A stretch of 64,000 nt of DNA from positions 2,911,340 through 2,975,339 of the forward strand of contig NC_060905.1 of the NCBI RefSeq assembly GCF_014805685.1, given 5' to 3'. This document shows positions 37,678 through 49,704 of this stretch, piece after piece. The number at the start of each line of letters is the position of its first letter. The first letter of the stretch is position 1. This stretch comes from Silurus meridionalis (Eukaryota > Chordata > Actinopteri > Siluriformes > Siluridae). The translations under genes were made by a program, and so were the position numbers. The notes under the pieces were generated by a model, which searched no databases, was not told where the DNA came from, and saw only the letters and a list, made by a program, of their open reading frames with translations.

Positions 37678-38138
37678 TCTGTGATTTTTTTCCAAGCAGA
37701 TTCGAACTGCTGCTACATTCTTTAGATGTCTGGGTATCTATGTATGTCATATTTTCCATCTTACTTCATCTTCACATCATTTCTTTTGCAAGTCAGTTAA
37801 ATGAGCTCTAAGTATATAGAATTGTCCATGTAGGCTGGATGCAAAATTTGTATTTTACAGAAATCTTTGTGAATGTTTTGTGGTTTATAATCATATCACC
37901 CATCCACACCAGTGTACAATTTCGAATGCAAAACACACAGGATTCAGCACTACCCACTACCCAGATTTTATTGCAATCCATTTGATCAAAAAGACAGATT
38001 TCAGGGATTTGTTATTTCATTTTTCAAGTAATATCACTTTTTGTAAAATTCCCTCTGAATGTGCAATGTTTTAAAAAAATTTTTGCGGGTTTTTTTCATG
38101 AATCAGTTCCCAGTGTTATAGTGTTCATGTACACGCTT

Positions 38139-38140
<2 letters not shown>

Positions 38141-38178
<38 letters not shown>
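38141..38178. repeat. (GTT)n trinucleotide repeat
   Basis: About 12 GTT units. The AT-rich stretch 37680-38640 around it contains AATAAA signals at 38272 and about 38454 that could end the CD70-like transcript, but no gene. Confidence 0.95.
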
Positions 38179-38179
<1 letters not shown>

Positions 38180-38639
38180 ATGATATGCACTGATTTGTAC
38201 TGGATGAAATAATTTTCAACATCGAAATAATACTTCTTTTTTATATTATAATTCTTTATTTATTTTTTTTAAATAAAATCTCATTAATGATCGTTCGATA
38301 TGTACATAAATGTTTTTTTTGTGTATTTAGTTTTTTTATTTCCGGCATATTATTATGAATGTATTACTGTTAAGACCTGACTACTCATCTTGTTGCACAT
38401 AATGAATGTACAATCCTTTTTTTAATGAATGTAAAAAAAAAAAAAACAATAATAATAAAAATTTTACATATATTTTATAAGTGCATCTAAAAGTTATTTT
38501 ATTGTTTAGATAGATGTATATAGATATATAGATAGATAGATTTACATTATGTTTCATATCATTCTTTAATCGTTATCCATATCCCATATCCATATGTTTC
38601 CTTTCTGGATTTGTTCTTCATGTATTTGAAAAGGTTTGT

Positions 38640-39575
38640 GGATTGTGCAACCCAAAAAAAGTAAAAAAAAAAAACAGTTGGGACACAGAAAGATGTAAAT
38701 AAAAACCGAATGCAATTATTTGAACATTAAAACCCGTAATGTATTCATAATAGATCACAGAAAACATATCAAATGATTAACTGAGGGAACTATTTTAGGT
38801 AAAACATTTCGAAATTTGATTGCTGCAACACGACTTAAAAAAGAGTTGGTTAATAAAAAGAAAACGATGGAGAAACATTTTGCGACTAATGAGGTTAAAT
38901 GGCAACCAGTCAGTAAGATTGGGTCTAAATACTGTATCATAGAGAGGCAGAGCTTCTCAGAAGTAATTATGGGCGGAGCTTCACCAATCTGTGAAAGACT
39001 GTATCTACAAATTAAGGAACAATTTAAAAATAATGTAACATTCAACTGCAAAAGACTTTAAGCATCTCATATTTTACAATACAAAATATCCTCAAAAGAT
39101 TCTGCGAATCTGGAAAAATCTCTGGAAAAGGAACAATGGTGAAAAATCAATATTGATGGCCGTGATCTTCGGGCCCTCGGGCGGCATTGCCTTTAAAACA
39201 GTCATGTGATAGAAATCACTGCATGGGCTCGAAGCACCTCTGTGTCTGTTAACACAGATCATCTTGTCATTCACGAATGCAGGTTAAAGCTCTATCATGC
39301 AAATGAGAAAGCATGTCTGAACATGATCTGGAGATGCCGCCATCCTTTCTGGGCCAAATCTCATTTAAAATACAGTTGAAAACCGTTCTGATGTCAGACG
39401 AATCGAAATTTCTTTTGAAACCATAAACACCAAGTCCTACAGACTAAAGAGGAGAAGGACCATCTTGCTTGTGCAAAGACCTGCATCTCTGATAGCACGA
39501 GCAACTTTTACATCTTAAAAAAATAGCGCAATTATGCCGAAAGGTATGTACAGGTTTTAGAGCGACATGTGCTTC
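38640..39575 (+). pseudogene. Decayed Tc1 transposon with transposase remnant (family C)
   Basis: The left part carries the family terminus ('cagttgggacac' near 38675 and 'gaatgcaattatttga' near 38709). The coding part starts near 38960 (SPICERLYLQIKEQFKNNVT, the helix-turn-helix side), continues through a DGRDLRALGRHC segment near 39155 and a CRLKLYHAN segment near 39278, and reaches a decayed catalytic strand near 39396 (normally W-S-D-E-S-K-F). Many stops and frameshifts occur, and the second half is lost. A shorter relative is at 45588-46142. Confidence 0.75.
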
Positions 39576-39579
39576 ACCC

Positions 39580-40180
39580 AGAAAAGACTCTTTTTTAGGA
39601 CTTTACACTTTAGATAATAATAATAAAAAATTTATATAATAATAATAAAAAAAAGAAAAAGATGCATAGAAAAAAAAGAAGCATAGAAAAAAAAATTACT
39701 AATAAATAGTAGCTTTATTTATTATTACTAAATAAGAATAATAATAGTAAATGTGATTTTTTTTGTAATAAAAAAATTAATAAATCACTTCTATTTTTCT
39801 CTACACATATTCTTTTCAGTAGATTACAAAGATATGATCATGACAGGTTTTCATACAGTAGTTTCGGCTGAAGGGTTTGGAATTGTTTAGTTAAACGCTG
39901 CTTTATTGTGTGTTGTATATACATCATGTCGTATATCACAAAAATCCCCTAAATGGGTAATGCTGCTGTGCATGTAAAGAGAAATAAAAGGGAGTTGTTG
40001 TTCAGCAACAGACGAGATGGTTTTCGGTGTGGGAGTAGAATCACAAGATTTGTCTGTATCTATGATTCATCACTACAAACCCCCAACAGAAACTCTGAGT
40101 CAAGTGGAAGCAAGAAATGAAAGCGCATATGTGTGGATAATTTAAGCGTCGATAATCCAAATAACATCTATTTGTCCTTT
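39580..40180. other. No gene recognised
   Basis: Strongly A/T-rich, with short AAT/AATA runs at 39610-39780. No repeat family was assigned. Confidence 0.4.
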
Positions 40181-40539
40181 TTGTTTGCATTATATATCAT
40201 TTGTGACATTGTCTATGGGCTCACTGACATGCCTTCCCTCTGACTTCCCTCCTATTAGCTTAGCTACGTCGTGAACTGTCACGTGACGGGCTGAAATATT
40301 GTTCCGTAGCAATGACTCAAACGTGAGACCCCTTTTACAAAGAGAAACCAAAATAATCAGCGACTGTGATTTGCCACGTAACACCCTACTGTCTGTTGAG
40401 CAAGAGCTTTCGAAGAACGATGAGCTGTGTGGGGCCCCTCTGTCACACACATGCTCAGAGCGTACTCGAATAATAACAAGCAACAAATCACAAGCCTGTG
40501 GTAGTACACCATACTTATCTATAACGAGAACTTTAAGCA

Positions 40540-41320
40540 GCAATGGTGTCAGAAACAGCTGGCCAGAAGAAAAACTGATCCATATTCGCTTGCACTCATA
40601 TGTGATGTATAGGGGTTTTTACAGTGGTGGGCTTTCAGGACCAGCAACAACTTCTCTGCTGGCCTAAACTCAATTAGAGTTACCGAGTTACATTTTTGAT
40701 AAACGATCGAATCAGATTTCAGCCATCCCATCATGCATTGCCTGGTTTAAAGAATATCTAACAGTAAATGTTGCTTCAAGCTGTCTTTTCAACCAATCAG
40801 ATTTTGAGTTGGAGACAGTGGGGCCATCTAGCAGGCGTACAATTACATTACGTCCTTTGATCGGACGGTCAGAGAAGGCGCTAGTCGGAGCTCACAAATC
40901 GCATCTGTAGCAAACTGCACAAGCTCAAATCTATTCATGTGGATTTAATAGCAGTTTTTTATTAAACAACAACTGGCAGAGGAGAAGAAATCGATTTGGT
41001 CATAGATACACTTACAAGGACATTTACAAGATGGACTTTTCAAGGAAAGCTGGACATCGTGGAGAAAGGTCGACCCAAACAGTTCAAAACAGTCGTTAAG
41101 ATGTTTATTCTTTTGTGTTTTCTTTTTTGTGAATTTTTACAAAAACATACAATTCTATTTTAAATCACCAGGAAAACTGTAATGCACAGAGAAATTACAG
41201 GGAAAACCCAGGGTTATTTTATGAGTTTAATATTGATGCTTCTGCTAAAGATGATATATGCCGGTGGGGCAGCTGTGGCTACAGCGAAAGGAGACGTGTT
41301 GAATCGGGTTTTATATATAT
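40540..41320 (+). mobile_element. ZMYM1-like hAT transposon remnant, copy 2
   Basis: Includes the non-coding leader typical of the family ('atcatgcattgcctggttta' near 40731, 'gctgtcttttcaaccaatca' near 40780, 'cgcatctgtagcaaactgca' near 40900). The transposase start follows at about 41031 (ATGGACTTTTCAAG...), where a one-base slip restores the LDIVEKGRP motif. The coding body is missing and the sequence jumps to a 3' part with 'gaaaggagacgtgtt' (41286-41300). Family-like bases may extend left to about 40190. It parallels 21755-22310. Confidence 0.65.
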
Positions 41321-41329
41321 ATATATATA

Positions 41330-43130
41330 TAACATTTATAATATCAATGTTCTTGTAGTCTAGGTACAATTTACCTAAATACAAGGAACCTGATCTTTTT
41401 CTTCTTCCTTCTTTCATCTCCTGTAGAATCCGTGGGAGTTGAATAAGAACAAAAACCACCTTCATGAGCTTCAAAGCCCGCTGTCTTACTGCAGTGTTAT
41501 TATATCAGTCACTGCGTAACAGGCAACAAATGCTCCGGGACTGCAGAAGGCGCTATTAAAATGTCATGATGATTATCTGTGACCACCGAAAGACCCCTTA
41601 GATTCATTCACCTGGAATTAAATGACTCAGGAGCGTCAATTTAACAACCTATCACTCTGCACGTTTACCTACAGAGTTCTCCAAACTGTTTACTTTGGGG
41701 CCAGGTCCTGATTTGGGTGAATGTCGTCTCCACATGACCTCCATCATGGTCCAAGAATATGATTTTTTTCTCAGGAACCAATGGGATGGCATGTGGTATT
41801 TGACCAAACGTAAGGAACAACTCAGGATAAAAATGCTTTGTCACGGGGGTTGAAAGGCTCAAAAGGGGAACGGCTTTTCTTCCCTTAGTTACCCGAGAAA
41901 GGGAATAAAATGTAACTTTAAATCTAATTTAAGGTACACTGGAACTTGAGAAGAATTTCTACCAGACAAATGCAGTAGCATAACCCAGAGTATATAAAAC
42001 CTCCACACAGGAAACTCTTGTAAATTCTGCTTAGGGTTTTTCATGTAATGATAACAGTAGCCACATGATGCTTTCTCAACGGAACAAAATCCCCTACGTG
42101 GTAAACAGCGAGCTAATAATTACTCCAGCGGTTGTCAAATAAGCGAAACTCCATAAAGGTCATTCATCTCCTACTCCACACACACACCCACCACATCAAT
42201 TGCTAGGATATCTTCAGTGTGGTCTTTTCGATCTTTGAGTGGCAAAATGATATTAACTGAATGACTGAAAATTGAAACATGAACACATAAAATCTCACCC
42301 TCATGATATCTCAGTTTGTTTCAGACAATAACACGTATGCACGATGAGGTAATTGCACAGGAAACTCCGTCGTTGAGATTCCTGTATTTGACCCGAATGG
42401 GCGACTGAATCATTTAGTCGCATTGAATCGAAGGTTATTCAACTTCTGCAACATTCTTCTGCACCAGTGTTCCATACCGGATGAGGAGTAAATGAGAGAA
42501 AAGAAAGAGGGGATCGAGATCAAGTGTATTCTGACACCTGAGTGAAACCGAAACCGAAGAACTGAGAGAATAGAGATAAGGAGACAATACAGTAATGAAT
42601 GGTGATTAAACAACGGGAAATAATTCTGCGTCGATTCACTGCATGTACTCGTTTTAGTAAGCCGTCTCTGTTACTGTAATGGTCTGATAAGTCTGAGACA
42701 TTTTTTTTCATCGTCATTCATAGCAGAATCTTGTTTTCACTCAGACGCTGTGCTATGACCGCGCATTTCCTTTACCACGTCGATTCAGGCGTTGTCCTCT
42801 CTTGTGTTTGTTTTCTCTTTCCCACAGTGTTACAAGAAACTAAAAACATGACGTGCAGGTCAAGAAGGGGTAAAGAGTGGACAAACCCTTAGCGCCGTTC
42901 CGTGTGATTCAACTCGGGTCTCGGCTTAACGAAGAGTTTAGGAAGTTAAATGTTGGGCAGGGATCCTTTAAAGACATTTACGATCTATAGAAACAAATAT
43001 ACACACTCAAGCAGCAACCATAGATTAGACAACCTATGAGTATACAAACACAATGTTCATGTAGCTTCCAGGAGATGTTTCCTCAAATATCTCAAAATGC
43101 TAAATTTTTGGTAGGATCCAAAAACAGTTA
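41330..43130. other. No gene recognised
   Basis: About 1.8 kb with no recognisable repeat or protein. Minus-strand frames at 41214-41474, 41665-41862 and 42410-42717 are short and unlike known families. Confidence 0.4.
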
Positions 43131-43134
43131 AGGT

Positions 43135-43370
43135 TTGAGGGGTTCAAACACCAAATCTGCCAAGCCAATACTGTTGGACTTTTGAGCAGGGCCCTTGAGC
43201 AAGGCCCTTAACCCTCTATGCTTCAGAGGTGCTGTATCATAGCTCATCTTGACTCCATATTCTTAACCTGACCCAGCATCTTTTGGGAGGTGGTACTGTA
43301 GCTAGGTGGTTAAGATGTTGGACTTCTGCTCAGAACGTTGTGAGGTCAAATCCTAGCTTTTAACTCTACA
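43135..43370 (+). mobile_element. Two partial tRNA-derived SINEs
   Basis: The first piece (43135-43265) has 'cccttgagcaaggccctta' at 43191-43209 and 'gctgtatcatagct' downstream. The second (43290-43370) has an A-box-like 'taggtggttaagatg' and a B-box-like 'gaggtcaaatccta'. Both are plus-strand and truncated. Confidence 0.65.
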
Positions 43371-43715
43371 ATTATAATGAAGGGGTATGTAGTGACAACT
43401 TTTCCAGGTTATACTCATCCTCTTAAAATTGGGTTCTGGGTTTGTTCAGATCTTAGCTTTAAAAAAGATCCTTTCTGCTATTAAACACTTTGCTGTAGAG
43501 TCCTGTGTGAAATCTTTCATAAATACATATAGGAACCCTGAACAAAACAGGAACACACATTTGTCCTGGTGAGGATTGTGTGGATTTGTCTAAACTAAAA
43601 AAAAATCATACAACCGAACAAATTGAGAAGCGCCCCCCACTGTCAGTAACACATCTGAAGTTAATAAAAGCTTCATAAACATAAATGTGTTCAATACAAG
43701 ATAAACATTTTACTG

Positions 43716-43739
43716 TATATATATATATATATATATATG
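43716..43739. repeat. (AT)n microsatellite
   Basis: Short AT array of about 11 units. Confidence 0.9.
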
Positions 43740-43779
43740 TACATACACAACATGATCTTGAACATTCGGTGTTGAAGCT

Positions 43780-44135
43780 AAGGATAAGTTCCCTTTAGAG
43801 TCTGGTTTCTCTCATGATTTCTTTCTCATGTCATCTCAGGGAGTTACTGGCTCGACATATACCATACATTATTACCTACTGCACCTTCTGTAAATAAATC
43901 ACTCTCACTTCTGCACATATGGACCCCATACCCTTATCAATCATACTGCTATTTATTGTAAATTAGCCACTTATGCACTTCTGGTTAGATGCTAACTGCA
44001 TTTCATTGGCTCTGTACATGCTCTGCACAATGACAAAAAAAGTTCAATCCAATCTAATCTAATCTATTAGCGAGAAACGTACAATCATAAGGAACAAACT
44101 CATTACTTAAAAGCGATCTACAAATTGAATCCAAT
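43780..44135 (+). mobile_element. L2-type LINE 3' end interrupted by another element
   Basis: The left part 'tcatgtcatctcagggagtt' (43827-43846) and the right part 'attagcgagaaacgtacaat' to 'ttgaatccaattaaattgaa' (44066-44135) are consecutive pieces of the L2 3' end. They are separated by about 200 bp of a different LINE tail (43865-44065). Confidence 0.6.
43865..44065 (+). mobile_element. LINE 3' tail nested in L2
   Basis: 'tactgcaccttctgtaaata' near 43875 and 'ctgcacaatgacaaaaaaag' near 44023, followed by an (AATCT)n tail at 44047-44065, form a typical fish non-LTR 3' terminus. Its A/T-rich tail joins directly to the resumed L2 sequence. Confidence 0.55.
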
Positions 44136-44404
44136 TAAATTGAATAAGTATCATAACTTTTAGTGTCCGGTTGTGTCTATTAATATTAGCAAAGAAATCT
44201 TACAGTTTTATCATTATTTTTATATTTATTCTATATCTATTTTATTTCGCTGATAAGACCTTAGTTCACATTGCTCAAGTTTACAGCAGTTTACTATAAT
44301 AAACCCTTTCTTCAGGTCTAAAACCAAATAATTGATACATATTCATTAAAAATGTATTTGAAGTTTATACAGTAACACTGGTGTTAAACAACAGTAAGAA
44401 GTTG

Positions 44405-44900
44405 CAGCTGATGGTAGATTAGTGGTTAAGGTCTTAGACTTTAGATCTGAAGGTCTTGAGCTTGAATCCCAGCCTCACTAAGCTGCCAATCCTGGGCCCC
44501 TGAGCAAGGCTTTTATCCCCATGGTTGCTCAGTTGTATGAATGATATAAATGTAATTTGCTCTGGATAAGGATGTTTGCCAAACATGGGAGGAGGTAGTG
44601 CAGTGGTTAAGGATTGAACTCTGGATCGGAAGGGCACAAGTTCAAATCCCAGCACTCACAAAGCTGCCATTAATGGGCCCCTGAGCAACACCCTCAACAC
44701 TCTTTTGTAAGTTGCAAGGGCGTCAGCTAAATGCCTAAAATGTAAATGCTGTGAATGTAAAGTGTTAAGGGTTGCTGGTGAGAAAGACAGGAGTTCAAGA
44801 ACCAGCATTTACAAGCTACCATTGTACGGCTCCCTGAACAAGGCTCTCAATGCTCTCTGTATCAGGGCTGACCCTGCACCTTGACCCCAGCTTTAATATA
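44405..44900 (+). mobile_element. Tandem cluster of three tRNA-derived SINEs
   Basis: Three successive copies in the same orientation begin near 44407, 44586 and 44760. The first has 'ggcccctgagcaaggctt' and a 'ttgctctggataaggatgtt' tail. The second has 'ggcccctgagcaacaccc' and an 'atgcctaaaatgtaaatg' tail. The third has 'aggagttcaagaaccagc' and 'ctgaacaaggctctcaa'. Each head restarts right after the previous tail. Confidence 0.7.
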
Positions 44901-44904
44901 ATAA

Positions 44905-45585
44905 GAAAGTAGAAGCGAAAATGCGAAGGTGGCATTTTTCACTTCTTTTATTGGTCACCTAAACCACATTGTGACCTGGCAGTTCCATAAATGTCGTAAA
45001 GCTACACACTGGTAACCTCTTCTAACCACCCCTTCAAAAAAATCCAACTGTATTAAACAATCGATGCATTAAACACTAACTAAATATTATTATTAAAATA
45101 AAGAAGGCCTTGTACTAAAATGCTAGCTAACATGATTCTAAAAGGAAAAACATTTATGGGTTGTTACCGATACTGATCTAATAATCAGCTCCAGGATCTA
45201 AATACAGAGCTTTTCACATGACACCTTCATCCAAACTGGGATACATAGTAATGGAAAAGATTTTTCGATCTGCTCATATTCTCCCACACAGCCTTGAATA
45301 TAGCTGCGACTCAATCAAACTCAAAAACCTCCACCTTCAACCCACATGAGCTCAAGAAAATTCTGGTGGCTCATTTATACAACTAGAAGTCAGTTTTTTT
45401 TTTTTTTTCAAAAAAACAAAGAGTAAAGTATAGGACATGATACAATCCTCATACCCAGTGTTCCCAGGATACACTCCAGACCACGATAAAGCTCCCAACT
45501 AAAAACTTTATTTTCATTCAGCTTTCTTGGGAGCGATCCGAAAAAGAAAAAAAATTTAGTAGCCAAGCCAGTTCTTCATTTTACG
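44905..45585. other. No gene recognised
   Basis: Unassigned AT-rich sequence with a T13 run near 45396. No coding structure. Confidence 0.4.
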
Positions 45586-45587
45586 TA

Positions 45588-46142
45588 CAACCGCAATTCC
45601 AAAAAAGTTGTTATAGTGTGTACAATGAAAAAAAAAAAAACAAAGGCAGTGATTTGCAAATCTCATAAATCTCATATTCTCTTCACAAAAATCAGATCAA
45701 ATGTTAAACATTTAAAATATGTAGCATTTTTAAAAAAGGGGGGATTGTGAATTTGATGGCTACTACAGGTCTCCAAATATTTAATACAGGGCCATGTTTC
45801 CCAATGTGTAGCATCATGTCTTCTGTCTGTATACTGCACATCTGGTAACTGAGGAGAGGAAGGAGATGAGCTGATGAAGTTTTGGGAGAGGAATGTTGTC
45901 CCATATGTGTCTGATACAGGGCTCCAGCTGCTCAACAGTTCTGGGTGTTTTTTGTTGTATTTTTCAGTTCTTTATGTGCCAAATGTTTCCAAACAGTAAT
46001 CTTTCTTAAAAATGGTACATTTTCTCAGTTTAAACATTTGATATGTTTTCAATGTTCTTTCATGAATGAAAGATGGGTTTATGAGCTTCGCAAATCATTG
46101 CATATTGTTTTTATTCTGTTTGCGATTGTACAATCTATGTAA
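45588..46142. mobile_element. Nonautonomous Tc1 element (family C)
   Basis: The left end ('caaccgcaattccaaaaaag' at 45589, then 'gtgatttgcaaatctcataa') is mirrored on the right by 'gcttcgcaaatcattgcata' and 'tctcagtttaaacatttgat' in inverse orientation (46023-46142). The long subterminal inverted repeats are about 130 bp. The interior has no transposase. Related to the left end of 38640-39575. Confidence 0.7.
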
Positions 46143-46269
46143 TCTATTGACAATTATTATGCGCTCCAGCTATTAGGTGCACAAAGTTGTAACGTTAAAA
46201 GCACAAAATTGTTTAATTATTTTAAGGCAATGGGTCACAATGTCAGGTCCAAGAAGCGTAACCAGTGGG

Positions 46270-46950
46270 TCTGCACATTTTTTTCATTTTGAATTGGAAT
46301 CGGTAAAACATTTATTGCCAAGTAACTTGTGTTGCACGTACAAGGAATTTGTCAAGGTGTGCTGGTGCGATAAAAATCCAAAAAAGTCTAAGAACTAGGA
46401 AAATAAAAGGTCAAATGGCAAATGTCAGAAGACCCCTAATGCACAATTGGTGCAGGGTATGAAAAAGTGAGGCTGTGCAAATAATCATGTTTTTCAAATA
46501 AGTTGCAAAGGTTCCTATATACTGTTTTGCTTTAATGTGATGCATCTAAAATAACAATGTGGGGTTTGGGGTTAGGACCTGAAGGACCTGATGGACTGCA
46601 GCCTTCTGCCAAAAAGGACTGACGCTAAATGTTTGTGTCCAGTGTGAGACGAGTGAATCTTCAGGTTCCTGGAAATGTACAGGTCCTCTAGAGGTGGCAA
46701 ATTGCAACCAATCACCTTCTCAGCAGAGCTAGTAACAAGCTGCAGTCTGCTTTTGTCTTTAGCAATGGCAGCAACATGGCGCAATGGTGATGAGGAAAGT
46801 ATGGACTGGATGAACTTTTTCAGCTGTCACAGAAAGCACAACATCTGCTGTGGTTTTTTTAGTCAGAGAGCTGAGGTTCAGCTCCCACTAGAGGTTCTGA
46901 GAGATGAAGCAGGAGGAGTCGATAGTAGTAAAAGTCACAGCCATTAAACA
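46270..46950 (-). pseudogene. Non-LTR retrotransposon fragment, C-terminal region
   Basis: On the minus strand 46572-46784 reads SAEKVIGCNLPPLEDLYISR and HTGHKHLASVLFGRRLQSIRS, a sequence typical of the extreme C-terminus of a fish LINE protein. Upstream homologous but decayed bases extend to 46950. A downstream 3' region reaches about 46270. No reverse transcriptase core is present. Confidence 0.65.
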
Positions 46951-47229
46951 CTGAACTGCTAAACAAATTTACAGTATGGGTGCTGATGGCATGAGTTCCT
47001 CGCATTTCAAACAGTAGAATAAACTAGAATAAAGTAGAAAAAAATGTAACAATCTGTTCCATAAAATACTTTAATGTCTACTGAAAATGATTTACACAGT
47101 ATACTGTAACAGAGAAGAATTAAATTTTATTGCATAAAAGCAAATCTATTCGTTTTTTCCCTCCTGAACTTCCGTCAATACTGTTGTTGTATTAAATTTT
47201 AGCTTGAATGTGCAGCCTGGTTTTTTTGC

Positions 47230-47231
<2 letters not shown>

Positions 47232-47296
<65 letters not shown>
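47232..47296. repeat. (GT)n microsatellite
   Basis: Uninterrupted TG array of about 32 units. Confidence 0.97.
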
Positions 47297-47297
<1 letters not shown>

Positions 47298-47334
47298 TAA
47301 GCTAGTAATTGGAGAAATTGTTAGCGACAAGTTA

Positions 47335-47510
47335 GCTTAATGCTGTGAGCAACGTTTTTGTGCCATTGTTGCCACCGGCTCGTTCATTATAGATCCACTT
47401 ACAGACTAATATTTACATGTTACATTTATATCTAGGATCTGTGTATTGCTGTAAAGTGGCTTTGGGACAAAATCGCTATACGAAATAAATTGAATTGAAT
47501 ATTCAGCTTC
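47335..47510 (+). mobile_element. L2-type LINE 3' end
   Basis: 'ctgtaaagtggctttgggac' (47449-47468), 'atcgctatacgaaataaatt' and a 'gaattgaat' end are the conserved L2 3' terminus. Confidence 0.65.
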
Positions 47511-47602
47511 CCAAAAAAATATAAACGTGTAAGAGATGTAACAAGAAAACGTGTCTGCATCTAAAGCAAGATCTGAAGCAACTACTTGTATAAACAGTAT
47601 AA

Positions 47603-47825
47603 AACTTTCTTTCAGCTTCTCCCATTAGGGGTCGCCACAGCGGATCATCCGCATGTTTGATTTGGCACATGTTTTTGCGCTGGATGTCCTTCCTAACGTA
47701 ACCCTCCCTATTTATCCGGGCTTGGGACCGGCACTAAGGCTTGTGCTACCCTAATGGCTGGGGTTGGTTCCCTGACCTCACCAGCAGTGAGAGCACCGCA
47801 TCCTAACCTCTAGACCACCAGGGAC
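47603..47825 (-). mobile_element. tRNA-Glu-derived SINE with RTE-type tail, copy 2
   Basis: Reads on the minus strand from a tRNA-Glu-like head ('tccctggtggtctagaggtt' ending near 47825) to the tail 'cctaatgggagaagctgaaa' (47613-47632). The B-box region is deleted, but the body between is longer than in copy 1. An 8-9 bp direct repeat, ACAGTATAA, flanks it (47594-47602 and 47824-47832), the target-site duplication of retrotransposition. Confidence 0.85.
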
Positions 47826-48294
47826 AGTATAATTCATTAAAAATTAAATGACATCCTGCTGTTGGGAGCCATATTGATTTCATGTCATTAGCTCTTGAGT
47901 TCCTGGGTTGGAGATCCACGTTGTAGTAGACAAATTAGGATTAGACGATTGAGAAATTTGGAAAAATATACATGCAATTTCGTAGTATTTTACAATTAAT
48001 GCACTTCAAAATAAAAACTCCAGTCTTTCTGTTGAATAAGTGACAAAATATTTTCAGATGTCTGATCGGAAGCCTCCACCATCTGTGCTGCTAAAATGGT
48101 CATATCCGATTGCCGGACGTATTTATAGCCGGTATCTGAAAAGAAAAAAAACCTCACTGAATTAGAGTGAAAGTCTCGTGCAACTCGTCCTCTCGTAGAT
48201 CTGCTGTGCTACGAATGAAGGTCGAACGATGCAGGAAGAACAGCTTTAAACACTCCTGCCGTCCGGACAGTTCATTCCTCTAAACGTTCAGCTG

Positions 48295-48575
48295 AAACAA
48301 TTCAATTCAATTCAATTAATTTTTATTTGTATAGCGCTTTTAACAATGAACATTGTCTCAGAGCAGCTTTACACAGATAATGTGGTGATTAAAAGTGAAT
48401 ATGTTCTTTATAAGTGTAAGTTTGTCCATGATGAACGAGCCGGTGGAGACTGTGGCGAAGGAAAAACTCCCCGAGATGGCATAAGGAAGAAACCTTGAGA
48501 GGAACCAGACTCAAGAGGGAACCCATCCTCATCTGGGTTACACCAAATGTCCATTTACACTTTGCTGTGCCTCTT
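48295..48575 (-). mobile_element. L2-type LINE 3' end with (AATTC) tail
   Basis: Nearly identical in layout to 60498-60790: an AATTC pentamer run, 'atttgtatagcgcttttaac', 'gagcagctttacacagataa', then 'ggaaaaactccccgagatgg' and 'ttgagaggaaccagactcaa'. Only the terminal 280 bp are present. Nothing is recognised from 48600 to 49060. Confidence 0.7.
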
Positions 48576-49064
48576 GTAAACCTCTCCAGAGATGTTCTTC
48601 ACTAGATGACCACTGTTATGTGGTAAGAATCTGAATGTTTTATCATTTAGTTATCAAATAGTAACTTTTTATTATTAAAGGGGGGAATAAATGTACGATC
48701 GCACATCGCACATGGTGTTATATTAACGTACTTTGTAATTATTGTACAATTTTGATAATGAAAATATAATAGAAAGAATCCGTCCGATAATCGGACCTAA
48801 GAACTGACTGCTCATACAGGAGGAAATGATCAGATCAGATGTTATTTGTAAAAGTTGATAGAACAGTTTATATGCTAAAAGTGTGAAGCTCCTCAAAAAA
48901 CCACAGAGATACCATCAGAAACCTACATTTCATTTTAGATCTCCTGAGCATCAAAAAAATGATTTCAGCGTGGTAAAGATCAGAAAAAAAAAAATATAGG
49001 TGCATAGCAGCTATGAAGCTAATTTTTCTGGTAATAATACTTTTTTTTTTTTAAGGTAGGGAAG

Positions 49065-49540
49065 GACCCCTATAAGGCCGAGCATTTGAATATGTTTTTC
49101 TCTCTTGTTTTCTTTCGTGATCACTCTACAAAACAAAAGTTGTTTCCTCATGATCTAGACATAACAAAAGTCATTTTACCGTGACCACAACTTTTTCATG
49201 ACCTCAACGTATAAACCTGTTTATACCGGAATACACCAGAAACATCAGAAGCTCGAGATATTCTCACGATACGATTAAATACAGTGAATGTTTCTGGTGT
49301 AGATCATGGAATCTGCATTGGCGTCTGAAACCTCTATCAAAAATGCTAATTTCCTGCAACACATATAGACTTTATCTCTGCATTAATAAAAGGGGGGGGG
49401 GAGAGAGAGAGAGAGAGGAGAGAGAGAGGGAGAGAGAGAAAGAGAGAGAGATTTTTTTTTTTTTCCCTTTATTAATAAAACCATCTCAGGTACAGTCAAT
49501 GAGAACAACAACAAAAAAGAAAAAAAAAGAGAGAGTGAGT

Positions 49541-49583
<43 letters not shown>

Positions 49584-49616
49584 AAGAGAGAGGAGAGAGA
49601 GAGAGAGAGAAAGAGA

Positions 49617-49704
<88 letters not shown>

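Noticed and set aside
40190..40667. Open frames of 117 and 122 codons on opposite strands
   Set aside because: They lie in or beside the leader of the hAT remnant, overlap each other and match no protein family.
46675..46947. 90-codon plus-strand frame
   Set aside because: It is antisense to a recognisable LINE C-terminal fragment on the minus strand.
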